NCBI GenBank assembly: GCA_023437285.1
Contig: JAEZGP010000468.1
Coordinates: forward strand, 1-6,821
DNA: 6,821 bases
Origin: Actinomycetes bacterium
GTDB lineage: Bacteria; Actinomycetota; Actinomycetes; Mycobacteriales; Micromonosporaceae
Direction: 5' to 3'
The translations under genes and the position numbers were made by a program. The notes below the pieces were generated by a model that saw nothing but the letters and a program-made list of their open reading frames with translations, did no database searches and was not told the DNA's origin. Shown here piece after piece: positions 1 through 5,679 of this stretch (within the stretch, counting starts at the first letter, position 1; each line of letters starts with the position of its first letter).

Positions 1-1133
1 GGGGGGGGGGGGGGGCGGGGGCGGGGGGGGCGCCGCCGCGGGGCGGCCCCGACCTGCCCGTCGCGGCGACCGAGTCGGCCGGGGTGGTCCGCGACCAGGT
101 GACGCGGGTACGGTCCGGACTGGCCGACCGCGAGGCGTTCGCGGCCGAGGCGCGCGTCGACGCCTACCGGTCCGTGCCCGGCGACGCGCTACTCACCGGG
201 CTGCGGGGCAAGGACGTGGTGCTCGCGTTCGTGGAAAGCTACGGTCGGGTGGCGCTCGACGACCCGGCGGTGGCTGCGGCGTTGAACGCCGGTGAGGCGC
301 GGCTGCGGGCGGCCGGGTTCTCCGCGCGCAGCGCGTACGTCGCCTCGCCCACGGCCGGCGGCGCGAGCTGGCTGGCCCACGCGACGGTGCAGTCCGGACT
401 GTGGATCGACAGCCAGCGCCGCTTCGCCCACCTGATGAACACCGACCGGCTGACCCTGTCCGGTGCGTTCCACCGCGCCGGGTGGCGCACGGTCGCGGTC
501 GCGCCGGCCAACTTCGGCGACTGGCCCGAGGCCGACTTCTACGGCTTCGACCGCGTCTACAACGCCGGTGACCTCGGCTACCGCGGACCGCGGTTCACCT
601 TCGACTCGACTCCCGACCAGTTCACGCTCGCGGCGTTCCACCGCGCCGAGCGGGCGGCGGCGGGCCGGCCGCCGGTGATGGCCGAACTGGACCTCATCTC
701 CAGTCATGCGCCATGGTCCCCGGTGCCACCGATGCTTGACTGGTCGGCGCTCGGTGACGGCTCGGCGTACGCGTCGGCGGCGGGGTCGCGCGACATCCCC
801 GAGTCGGTCCTCAGCCGCGACGCCGGGCGGGTACGCGCCGACTACGCGCGCTCTGTCGCGTACTCGCTGAGTTCGTTGACCGACTACGTGGCGCGCTACG
901 GCGGCGAGAACCTCGTCATGGTGTTCCTCGGCGACCACCAGCCGGCACCGCTCGTGGCCGGCGACAACGCGCCGCGCGAGACACCGATCACGATCGTCGC
1001 CCGCGACCGGTCGATCCTCGACCGAATCGCCGGTTGGGGCTGGTCGGACGGCCTGCGCCCCGCCACGCCCGCCCCGACCTGGCGCATGGACACGATCCGC
1101 GACCGCCTCCTCTCCACTTTCACCACCCCGTAA
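1..1133 (+). CDS. Sulfatase / LTA synthase-like phosphohydrolase, 5' end missing
   Basis: The frame is open to the left edge, so this is the 3' part of a longer gene ending at TAA 1131-1133. Counting from the in-frame GTG at 84 (349 aa, probably not the true start), the alkaline-phosphatase-superfamily core begins at DVVLAFVESYG (44-54). E51 fits the first metal-ligand position. The segment SPTAGGASWLAH (88-99) sits where LtaS-type enzymes carry the Ser/Thr nucleophile, and S95 is my best candidate. SHAP (207-210) supplies a substrate or metal His, and FLGDHQPA (281-288) is the C-terminal Asp-His metal motif. Relatives are usually membrane-anchored, with N-terminal TM helices ahead of an extracytoplasmic catalytic domain that cleaves or transfers phosphoglycerol or other phosphodiester groups. 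The anchor would lie off the window. Upstream of residue 1 the frame reads a Gly/Ala/Pro-rich stretch encoded by poly-G. A true sulfatase is less likely because no CxPxR motif is seen. The family call is solid, the substrate is unknown. Confidence 0.88.
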   Translation, partial: GGGGAGAGGAPPRGGPDLPVAATESAGVVRDQVTRVRSGLADREAFAAEARVDAYRSVPGDALLTGLRGKDVVLAFVESYGRVALDDPAVAAALNAGEARLRAAGFSARSAYVASPTAGGASWLAHATVQSGLWIDSQRRFAHLMNTDRLTLSGAFHRAGWRTVAVAPANFGDWPEADFYGFDRVYNAGDLGYRGPRFTFDSTPDQFTLAAFHRAERAAAGRPPVMAELDLISSHAPWSPVPPMLDWSALGDGSAYASAAGSRDIPESVLSRDAGRVRADYARSVAYSLSSLTDYVARYGGENLVMVFLGDHQPAPLVAGDNAPRETPITIVARDRSILDRIAGWGWSDGLRPATPAPTWRMDTIRDRLLSTFTTP

Positions 1134-1187
1134 CCCGCCCCGCCCGCCCTCCCCGCTCGCCCTGCCCCGCCACGCCGCTCACCGCGA

Positions 1188-1253
1188 TGTTTGGACAGTT
1201 ACGCGTCGAATTCCGGGACCGGGTAAGGCCCGTAACTGTCCGAACGTTCGCGG
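1188..1253. repeat. Palindromic repeat element, copy 1 (hairpin)
   Basis: The left arm GTTTGGACAGTTACG (1189-1203) pairs with the right arm CGTAACTGTCCGAAC (1231-1245) over 15 positions. Fourteen are Watson-Crick and one is G.U (T1192 with G1242). The stem can extend outwards by about three weak pairs (1186-1188 with 1246-1248). The 27-nt interior contains GAATTC and a competing inner stem CGGG/CCCG (1220-1223 with 1229-1232). The element ends with GTTCGCGG, shared with copy 2. It could be a bidirectional terminator, a REP-like extragenic palindrome or a MITE remnant. The sequence does not decide between them. Confidence 0.85.
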
Positions 1254-1283
1254 ACCGACGGGCGGCGGCGGGCGGGCGGCGGG

Positions 1284-1348
1284 TGTTTGGACGGTTACGC
1301 GTCGAATTCCGGGCCGGGTAAGACCCGTAACTGTCCAAACGTTCGCGG
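1284..1348. repeat. Palindromic repeat element, copy 2 (hairpin)
   Basis: This is a second, directly oriented copy starting 96 bp after the first, with three substitutions and one 1-base indel over about 66 positions. The left arm GTTTGGACGGTTACG (1285-1299) pairs with CGTAACTGTCCAAAC (1326-1340), again 14 Watson-Crick pairs plus one G.U, but the wobble is at a different position (G1293 with T1332). The interior keeps the GAATTC segment and the small CGGG-TAAGA-CCCG hairpin (1315-1327). The 3' tail GTTCGCGG is identical to that of copy 1. Confidence 0.85.
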
Positions 1349-1369
1349 CGCGGCGCGGCGCGGCGCGGG
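1345..1369. repeat. GCGGC 5-bp microrepeat
   Basis: The 5-base unit GCGGC repeats nearly five times directly after the tail of palindrome copy 2, then runs into a G-rich tail. It lies outside any gene. It is probably a slippage-derived simple repeat of no known function. Confidence 0.6.
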
Positions 1370-1391
1370 GAGGGAAGGGCGCGGGGTGGGG

Positions 1392-2135
1392 TCAGGGGCG
1401 GCGGCGGGCGTAGATGTCACCGGAGCGGTGGTGGGGGCGGACGTGGTCGGCGAGGTGGCGGGACAGGGCCCCGGCGTCCAGCCAGGTGGGGCTGGCCAGC
1501 TTCATCGTCTCGACGGGGGAGTAGTTGTATTCGTAGTCGCCGAGCTTGTCCACGAGGGACAGGGCGTCCAGCGCCGCGGTGTGGGCGGGCGGCAGGTACT
1601 CGAAGGAGAGCGCCTTGAGGGGGCGGGTCAGGCCGCGCAGGACGTCGACCTCGAAGCCCTCCACGTCGATCTTGCAGAAGGCCGGCTCGCCGTGGGTCGC
1701 GATGAGCTGGTCGAGGGTGACGACGTCGACGTCGACGGAGGCGTCCCAACGCACCCGGGCGAAGCTGCGTTCGGCGGTGACCGCGCCGATCCACTCCGGC
1801 GACAGGGACGACACCGTCGGCGTGGCGGTGGACACCGCGAGCTGGGCTCGGCCCGCCCGCGCGCCGACCGCTACCGCGACGATGTGCACACCGCTGTCGC
1901 GGCCGTGCAGCAGGCGCAGTACGCGCAGGCAGTCGGGCTGCGGCTCGACGGCGATGACGTCGGCGCCCAGCGACCGCCAGACCCGTACCCGGCTGCCGAC
2001 GTGCGCGCCGATGTCGAAGCCGAGGTCACCGGGGCCGAGGAACTGGGCGTAGAAGCGGCGCAGCCGCCGGTGGCGGCCGGGAATGCCGCGGTACATGACC
2101 AGCGACCGCGCGATGCCCCACACCCGCCGCGTCAT
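1392..2135 (-). CDS. FkbM-family SAM-dependent methyltransferase
   Basis: This is a complete 247-aa protein, normal for the single-domain FkbM family (class I SAM methyltransferases that usually O-methylate sugars or natural-product scaffolds). SAM motif I is FDIGAHVGSR (40-49). An acidic residue for the ribose hydroxyls sits in IAVEPQPDC (E64). The family's signature block CKIDVEGFE is at 154-162, followed by VDVLRG and LSFEY (176-180). There is no signal peptide or TM segment, so it should be cytosolic. The start ATG (2135-2133) is preferred because TAGGGT lies six bases upstream and there is no Shine-Dalgarno sequence, which suggests a leaderless mRNA. The gene runs away from the membrane protein gene across a 75-bp promoter region and towards the sulfatase-like gene. 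No glycosyltransferase or biosynthetic gene is visible nearby, so the acceptor is unknown. Confidence 0.93.
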   Translation of the reverse strand: MTRRVWGIARSLVMYRGIPGRHRRLRRFYAQFLGPGDLGFDIGAHVGSRVRVWRSLGADVIAVEPQPDCLRVLRLLHGRDSGVHIVAVAVGARAGRAQLAVSTATPTVSSLSPEWIGAVTAERSFARVRWDASVDVDVVTLDQLIATHGEPAFCKIDVEGFEVDVLRGLTRPLKALSFEYLPPAHTAALDALSLVDKLGDYEYNYSPVETMKLASPTWLDAGALSRHLADHVRPHHRSGDIYARRRP

Positions 2136-2141
2136 GCGCCG

Positions 2142-2147
2142 ACCCTA
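2142..2147 (-). promoter_or_regulatory. -10 box TAGGGT for the methyltransferase gene
   Basis: Read on the minus strand, TAGGGT ends six bases before the ATG at 2135. The spacing puts the transcription start at or next to the start codon, as in actinobacterial leaderless mRNAs. I see no clear -35 hexamer. Confidence 0.6.
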
Positions 2148-2197
2148 CCGCCCGACGGCCGCCGGGTGGCCCAGCCTCGCCGTGGCACCGGCTGGGC

Positions 2198-2203
2198 TAG
2201 GGT
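2198..2203 (+). promoter_or_regulatory. -10 box TAGGGT for the polytopic membrane protein gene
   Basis: TAGGGT is followed by seven bases and then GTG at 2211. Box and spacing are identical to those at 6645-6658. It lies 51 bp from the oppositely oriented box of the methyltransferase gene, so the two promoters share one short intergenic region (2136-2210). No convincing -35 element is seen. Confidence 0.55.
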
Positions 2204-2210
2204 GTGGCCG

Positions 2211-3545
2211 GTGAGGCCAGGTACGGGGGAAACGGCCGGCTACGTCGGGCGACGCCGAGGGCGCAGCGGTGTGGGCATGTCGGTTGTCGACGGGCTCGCC
2301 GTCGTCGGCGGCGCGGCGCGGCTGTGGTGGCGGCACTGGCCGGCGCTGTTCGCCGTCTGCCTCCTCGGCGCGGCGACCTCCGCGTGGCTCATCCGCCTCG
2401 CCGTGGTCGTCAGCAGGGCCAACGGTACGGCGGGGCTGCTCGTCTTCCTGCTCGCGCCGCTGGCGACCATGACGAGCCTCGTGGTCATGCTGCTGCTGGT
2501 CCGCCCGTCGTTGCCGCGCCTGCGCGACGGCGGCCGGGGCAGCGCGGCCGACCTGCTGCGCCACATGACGAGCCTGCTGGTGCCGTTCCTGGTGGTCTAC
2601 GCCAGCCTCGGCATGCTGGCCGACGACGGCCGCACGTACATGTACGCGCTCTACGAGGACGAGGTACTCGCCAACGGGGCCGTGTTCGCCGGTCCCGACG
2701 CCATCGACATGAACAGCCGCTTCCCGTTCACCGTACGGTTGACGGTGGTGGTGGCCATCCTGGTCGTACTGGTCGTGCGGTGGGTGGTGCCGCGCTGGGA
2801 CCGGCTGCGCAACTGGGTCCTGTTCGGCCTGGTCATGGGCTATGTGGAACTGCTGTGGCTGAGCCAGCTCGCGCGCCACGTCAGCCCCCGCAACGAGTGG
2901 TGGCGCGAGCGGCAGTTGGTCGCCTGGCTGGAGTCGGCCCGGGCGCGGGCGGCGCAGGCGGCCGGGCCGGGGGAGGACGTCGTGACCTGGGTCGGCGACC
3001 AGCTCGCCAAGGCCGACGTGGTGCTGCTGGCGCCGTTGACGTTGCTGCTGCTGGGGGCCGTCGTGTACCGCCGCGAGATTCAGGTGTCGCTGGACGTCGA
3101 CGAGGACAAGCCGCCGCCGAGGTGGCTGGGCGAGTTGCCCCGCCCGATGCGGTGGCTCGGCACCGGCATCCACGTCGACCTCCGCAACCGGTTCGGCGCG
3201 CTGGTCAACGGCGTGCGGATGATGCGCCGCGTCGGGTTCATCCCGACCCTGTTCTGCTGCCTGCTGTTCACTGCCGCCCTCGCCGTCGGCGACCTGGCGT
3301 GGGAACTGGAGCGGTTGCTGATCGGTCCCCAGGACCTGCACAGCCGGTGGAGTCCGTTGTCGTTGCCGCTGACCACCATCAACGAGGCCATCGGCCTGGT
3401 CGCGGTCACGTGCGTCGTGGCCGCGAGCATCGACCGGATCCTGCTCGTGGGCGGCCGCGGCAGCGTCGCGCAACCGCCCGCGCCGCCGGCGGCAGCGGTG
3501 GCGTCCGCGCCGGTCGCTCAGCCCTCGGGCGTGAGCCGCACGTAG
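2211..3545 (+). CDS. Polytopic membrane protein of unknown function, about 8 TM segments
   Basis: I do not recognise this family. From GTG 2211 it is 444 aa. Hydrophobic segments fall roughly at 43-66, 73-98, 118-136, 173-194, 203-221, 268-286, 342-362 and 385-414. A soluble loop at 222-267 is Arg/Glu-rich and contains NEWWRERQ. A second loop at 287-341 is charged and contains DVDEDKPPPRWLGELPRP. The C-tail (415-444) is Ala/Pro/Val-rich. No catalytic motif, Walker box or transporter signature is visible. The start is uncertain: GTG 2211 is favoured by TAGGGT seven bases upstream and gives a basic N-terminus (YVGRRRGR), while ATG 2277 would give 422 aa starting just before the first TM segment. 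Neither has a good Shine-Dalgarno sequence. The frame stays open far upstream (to 1287) but that part is antisense to the methyltransferase gene. The 3' end overlaps the convergent operon by 28 bp. Confidence 0.85.
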   Translation: MRPGTGETAGYVGRRRGRSGVGMSVVDGLAVVGGAARLWWRHWPALFAVCLLGAATSAWLIRLAVVVSRANGTAGLLVFLLAPLATMTSLVVMLLLVRPSLPRLRDGGRGSAADLLRHMTSLLVPFLVVYASLGMLADDGRTYMYALYEDEVLANGAVFAGPDAIDMNSRFPFTVRLTVVVAILVVLVVRWVVPRWDRLRNWVLFGLVMGYVELLWLSQLARHVSPRNEWWRERQLVAWLESARARAAQAAGPGEDVVTWVGDQLAKADVVLLAPLTLLLLGAVVYRREIQVSLDVDEDKPPPRWLGELPRPMRWLGTGIHVDLRNRFGALVNGVRMMRRVGFIPTLFCCLLFTAALAVGDLAWELERLLIGPQDLHSRWSPLSLPLTTINEAIGLVAVTCVVAASIDRILLVGGRGSVAQPPAPPAAAVASAPVAQPSGVSRT

Positions 3546-4393
3546 CGGGGCAGTTCACCGCTGAGGGTCACGCGTAGGGCCTCGGGCGTCGAGGACACCA
3601 GGAACGACGCTACGACCGTGAAGGGACCGGTCTTCGGTGCGTCGTACGGGCGGGAGCAGCCGTAGCCGCGCTCGACGTCGACGTTGCTGAGCTCGTCCGG
3701 GTTCGCGCTGAACGTACGGCCCTGCCGGTCCTCCAGGTACAGGGCGCAGCCGCCGAGCGGCGCGTCGGCGTCCGCGTCGACTTCCAGCGTCGCCTGCCAG
3801 ACCTGAACGGTGGCGGGCAGGGTGACCGCCTGGCCGGCGTAGGTCCGCAGCGCCGTGGGGCGTTGCAGGGCCACGAGCCGCACCTTCCCGCCGCCGTAGG
3901 AGACCCACTGGCCGTTCGGGCCGCTGATCGGCTCGGTCGGCGCGGTCGGGAACCACGCGTCGTACGCGTCGGCGAGGCCCGGGCCGATGGCCGCGACGAG
4001 GAGGGGCACGATGACGAGCAGCCCCCACCAGTTGCGCCGCCACCACCCGGGGCGCCGAGGTCCGGCCGGGACCGGGTCGCCGAAGCCCGGGTAGCTGGCT
4101 TGGCCGACGCCGTCCGGCGTCGGCGGCCCGGGCTGGCCAACATACCCCGCCGGCGGCAAGAACCCGGCCTGCTGCGGATACGCCGCCGGCGGCGGATATC
4201 CGGGTTGTACGGCCGGGTGTCCGGCTTGCGGTGGGTAGGTCGGTTGCGGTGGGTAACCGGTCGGCGGCGCGTAGGCCTGCCCCGGCGGCCAGCTCGGCGC
4301 CGGTGGCTGGCCCAACGCAAGTGGTTGGCCCAGTGCGGGTGGTTGGCCGGGCGGCGGGGCGGTCCACGGGACGCGCGGCTGCGGCGTACTCAT
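3518..4393 (-). CDS. Pro-rich single-TM protein with extracytoplasmic domain (third gene of operon)
   Basis: This 291-aa protein has three parts. A cytoplasmic Pro/Gln/Tyr/Gly-rich tail (1-115) contains 6-aa repeats (16-33) and YPPQ-type repeats (46-75), and ends in the positive cluster RRPGWWRRNWW. One TM helix follows (about 122-141). The predicted extracytoplasmic domain (150-291) is beta-rich, with C216 and C246 possibly forming a disulfide. N-terminal tails like this are common on actinobacterial membrane proteins. The outer domain resembles that of the gene just upstream: GGCALYLEDRQGRTF (214-228) matches GYCALRDAQGRLYW there. The layout recalls DUF4352-type cell-surface domains, but that is a resemblance in design only. 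The ATG overlaps the upstream TGA as ATGA (4393-4390), so translation is probably coupled. Its stop lies inside the end of the convergent membrane protein gene. The function is unknown. Confidence 0.87.
   Translation of the reverse strand: MSTPQPRVPWTAPPPGQPPALGQPLALGQPPAPSWPPGQAYAPPTGYPPQPTYPPQAGHPAVQPGYPPPAAYPQQAGFLPPAGYVGQPGPPTPDGVGQASYPGFGDPVPAGPRRPGWWRRNWWGLLVIVPLLVAAIGPGLADAYDAWFPTAPTEPISGPNGQWVSYGGGKVRLVALQRPTALRTYAGQAVTLPATVQVWQATLEVDADADAPLGGCALYLEDRQGRTFSANPDELSNVDVERGYGCSRPYDAPKTGPFTVVASFLVSSTPEALRVTLSGELPRYVRLTPEG
4295..4348 (-). repeat. Three 18-bp repeats coding GQPPAL-type hexapeptides
   Basis: Inside the Pro-rich tail of the third operon gene, residues 16-33 read GQPPAL, GQPLAL, GQPPAP. 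The DNA repeats with the same 18-bp period (GGTTGGCCCAGTGC-like on the plus strand). This is typical of slippage-driven growth of a disordered tail. Confidence 0.7.
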
Positions 4394-5001
4394 CCGACCA
4401 CTTTCGTCGGCGCGAGGGTGGCCTGCTTGTCCGTGGCCCAGGTGTCCACGGTGGCCCGATCCACCCGGTCGAGGTCCACGGCGATCAGGGCGTCCATCCG
4501 GTGGTCGATCGGTCGCTCGCCGAGCAGGACGGTGAGTTTTCCGGCGGCCACGTCGCGGGGCACCTCGAAGGCCACCTCGCCCTCGATCGGCACGCCCGGT
4601 TGCAGCGTGTAGCCGCCGTGGACGCCCTGCTTGATCCGGTCGCTGTCCCAGTACAGGCGGCCCTGGGCGTCGCGCAGCGCGCAGTAGCCGATTGACATGG
4701 GTTCGCGCTGGGCGGTGACCCGGACGGTGACGATCACCCAGACGCCGGTGGTCTCGTGCGGCCGCGCGCCGCCGCGTTCGGTGATCGCGCCGGCCCCGCG
4801 TGTGGAGATGACGGCCGCGCTGAACGTCCGGGCCGGTGTGTCCTCGCCCAGGTTGGCGCTGATCTCGAAGGGTCGCTGGAAGTACGCGGTGTCCGTACTG
4901 AACTGCAGGATCCGGTCGCCGACGTTGATGACCAGCAGCAGGGCCGCGACCGCCGCCACCCAGTAGCCGACCCGGCGCAGCGTCCGCAGGGCGGGGTTCA
5001 C
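4390..5001 (-). CDS. Single-TM protein with extracytoplasmic domain (second gene of operon)
   Basis: This 203-aa protein starts with a short basic N-terminus (MNPALRTLRR) and one TM helix (about 11-27). A predicted extracytoplasmic beta-rich domain (40-203) follows. Landmarks are VWVIVTVRVTAQ (87-98), GYCALRDAQGRLYW (105-118, with a lone Cys107), LQPGVPIEGEVAFEVP (133-148) and KLTVLLGERPIDHR (155-168). It has no lipobox, so it looks membrane-anchored rather than a lipoprotein. The frame is open well upstream, but GTG 5001 is the credible start: it overlaps the previous gene's TGA as GTGA (5001-4998) and places the TM helix at the N-terminus. It shares sequence landmarks with both neighbours and looks like a diverged paralogue of each. 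The function is unknown. It may be an assembly partner of the other two products. Confidence 0.86.
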   Translation of the reverse strand: MNPALRTLRRVGYWVAAVAALLLVINVGDRILQFSTDTAYFQRPFEISANLGEDTPARTFSAAVISTRGAGAITERGGARPHETTGVWVIVTVRVTAQREPMSIGYCALRDAQGRLYWDSDRIKQGVHGGYTLQPGVPIEGEVAFEVPRDVAAGKLTVLLGERPIDHRMDALIAVDLDRVDRATVDTWATDKQATLAPTKVVG

Positions 5002-5636
5002 GCGTTTCTCCGGTCCTCGACGGCCACAGTGAGCACCGCCCGCTCGGTGTGGTCGAGCCAGCTTCGGGTCTGGTCCAACGTGTCCACGCGCAGCGTCTTG
5101 CCCCAGATGATGACGTCGAGGCTGGCCGGCACGGGCGCCTTGGCGTCCTGCTCCCACGCGAAGATCAGCGGTTCGGCCATGCCGGGGTGCAGCGCCGGCA
5201 TCTCCGTGTAGTCGCGCAGCAGCATGATGGTGGCGGGTTGCTCGCTGGTCAGCCGCTCGGCGCCGGAGATCCGCAGGATGTCGGACATGTCGTTGCGGGT
5301 CTCGTCGGCGGTGACCTCCACGGTGGCCAGCACGATGACCCACCGGTTGGTCTTCTTCTCGGCCCGCAGCGGGGGCTGGTCCCTGAGCAGCCGGCCGCCG
5401 GTCACGGTGACCCGCCACGGGCCGGCGTCGTAGGCCTGGTCGACCTCGACGCGCGCCAGTCCGGCGTACTGCGCGGTGTTGGCGTCCTTCAACCCGCCGA
5501 ACGGGATCGTCGCGACCGCGGCGAGCACCATGAGGCCCGCGATCACGCGGTGCGGCGAGAACGCGTGGCGCAGCCCCACATACGGCCCGACGCGGTAGAC
5601 GCCGTCGCCGCCCTGTCCCCCGAAGGTGCTCGACAC
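4998..5636 (-). CDS. Single-TM protein with extracytoplasmic domain (first gene of operon)
   Basis: From GTG 5636 this is 212 aa: a Gly-rich cytoplasmic N-terminus (1-28), one TM helix (about 29-46) and a predicted extracytoplasmic beta-rich domain (55-212). Segments shared with the second operon protein are NRWVIVLATVEVTADE (97-112, against VWVIVTVRVTAQ) and LHPGMAEPLIFAWEQ (149-163, against LQPGVPIEGEVAFEV), followed by LDVIIWGKTLR. It lacks the Cys and QGR segment that the other two share. The alternative start ATG 5726 gives 242 aa but would overlap the RNase H-like gene by 47 bp and has no Shine-Dalgarno sequence. GTG 5636 lies 8 bases behind a TAGACT -10 box, so I prefer it. It is likely transcribed with the two genes that follow. 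The molecular function is unknown. Confidence 0.8.
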   Translation of the reverse strand: MSSTFGGQGGDGVYRVGPYVGLRHAFSPHRVIAGLMVLAAVATIPFGGLKDANTAQYAGLARVEVDQAYDAGPWRVTVTGGRLLRDQPPLRAEKKTNRWVIVLATVEVTADETRNDMSDILRISGAERLTSEQPATIMLLRDYTEMPALHPGMAEPLIFAWEQDAKAPVPASLDVIIWGKTLRVDTLDQTRSWLDHTERAVLTVAVEDRRNA

Positions 5637-5644
5637 GAGGCCGG

Positions 5645-5650
5645 AGTCTA
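5645..5650 (-). promoter_or_regulatory. -10 box TAGACT for the three-gene operon
   Basis: Read on the minus strand, TAGACT matches TANNNT and ends eight bases before GTG 5636. It sits in the 43-bp gap after the stop codon of the RNase H-like gene, so the operon may have its own leaderless promoter. A TTGACG further upstream (5683-5678) is 27 bases away, too far for a standard -35. Confidence 0.45.
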
Positions 5651-5679
5651 CGAGACGGGTCTCGACGCCGCCACCGGCG

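Larger units (their letters stand above)
1134..1391. other. Convergent intergenic region with tandem palindromes
   Basis: This 258-bp stretch lies between the stop codons of two convergent genes. It starts with a C-rich run (1134-1187), then holds two copies of an imperfect palindrome (annotated separately), a G-rich spacer between them (1254-1283), a 5-bp GC microrepeat and a G-rich tail. A reading frame stays open across much of it only because high-GC sequence rarely makes stop codons. I see no coding signal. Its position suits transcription termination for both flanking genes, but neither hairpin is followed by a T-run. Confidence 0.7.

Noticed and set aside
1188..1253. Classic rho-independent terminator
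   Set aside because: The stem is good, but the loop is 27 nt and no T-run follows on either strand. A termination role remains possible but not as the standard type.
1188..1348. CRISPR array
   Set aside because: There are only two repeats, each too long and strongly palindromic, with a simple G-rich spacer and no cas gene.
1287..2202. Upstream extension of the membrane protein frame across the methyltransferase gene
   Set aside because: It is antisense to a clear FkbM protein. The translation is low-complexity Gly/Val/Arg, and no start with promoter or ribosome site is seen there.
2145..3473. Long open frame on the minus strand (442 codons)
   Set aside because: It is antisense to the polytopic membrane protein gene. 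Its translation is a low-complexity Gln/Arg/His/Pro/Ala mix with no domain, as expected from a GC-rich shadow frame.
3482..3493. Perfect 12-bp palindrome GCCGCCGGCGGC as an operon terminator
   Set aside because: It has no loop and no T-run, and it encodes the Ala/Pro tail of the membrane protein. Such palindromes arise often in this base composition.
2204..3577. Plus-strand open frame (457 codons) overlapping the membrane protein gene
   Set aside because: It is out of frame with the hydrophobic protein. It gives an Arg/Gly/Ala-rich product with no features. Long stop-free frames are common at this GC content.
3863..4612. Plus-strand frame (249 codons) opposite operon genes 2 and 3
   Set aside because: It is an Arg-rich shadow of the minus-strand genes. 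The minus-strand proteins show TM helices and mutual similarity.
5001..5418. N-terminal extension of operon gene 2 to 5418
   Set aside because: The extra 139 codons lie out of frame over gene 1, are Arg/Ala/Gly-rich, and would bury the TM helix mid-protein. The GTGA overlap marks a better start.
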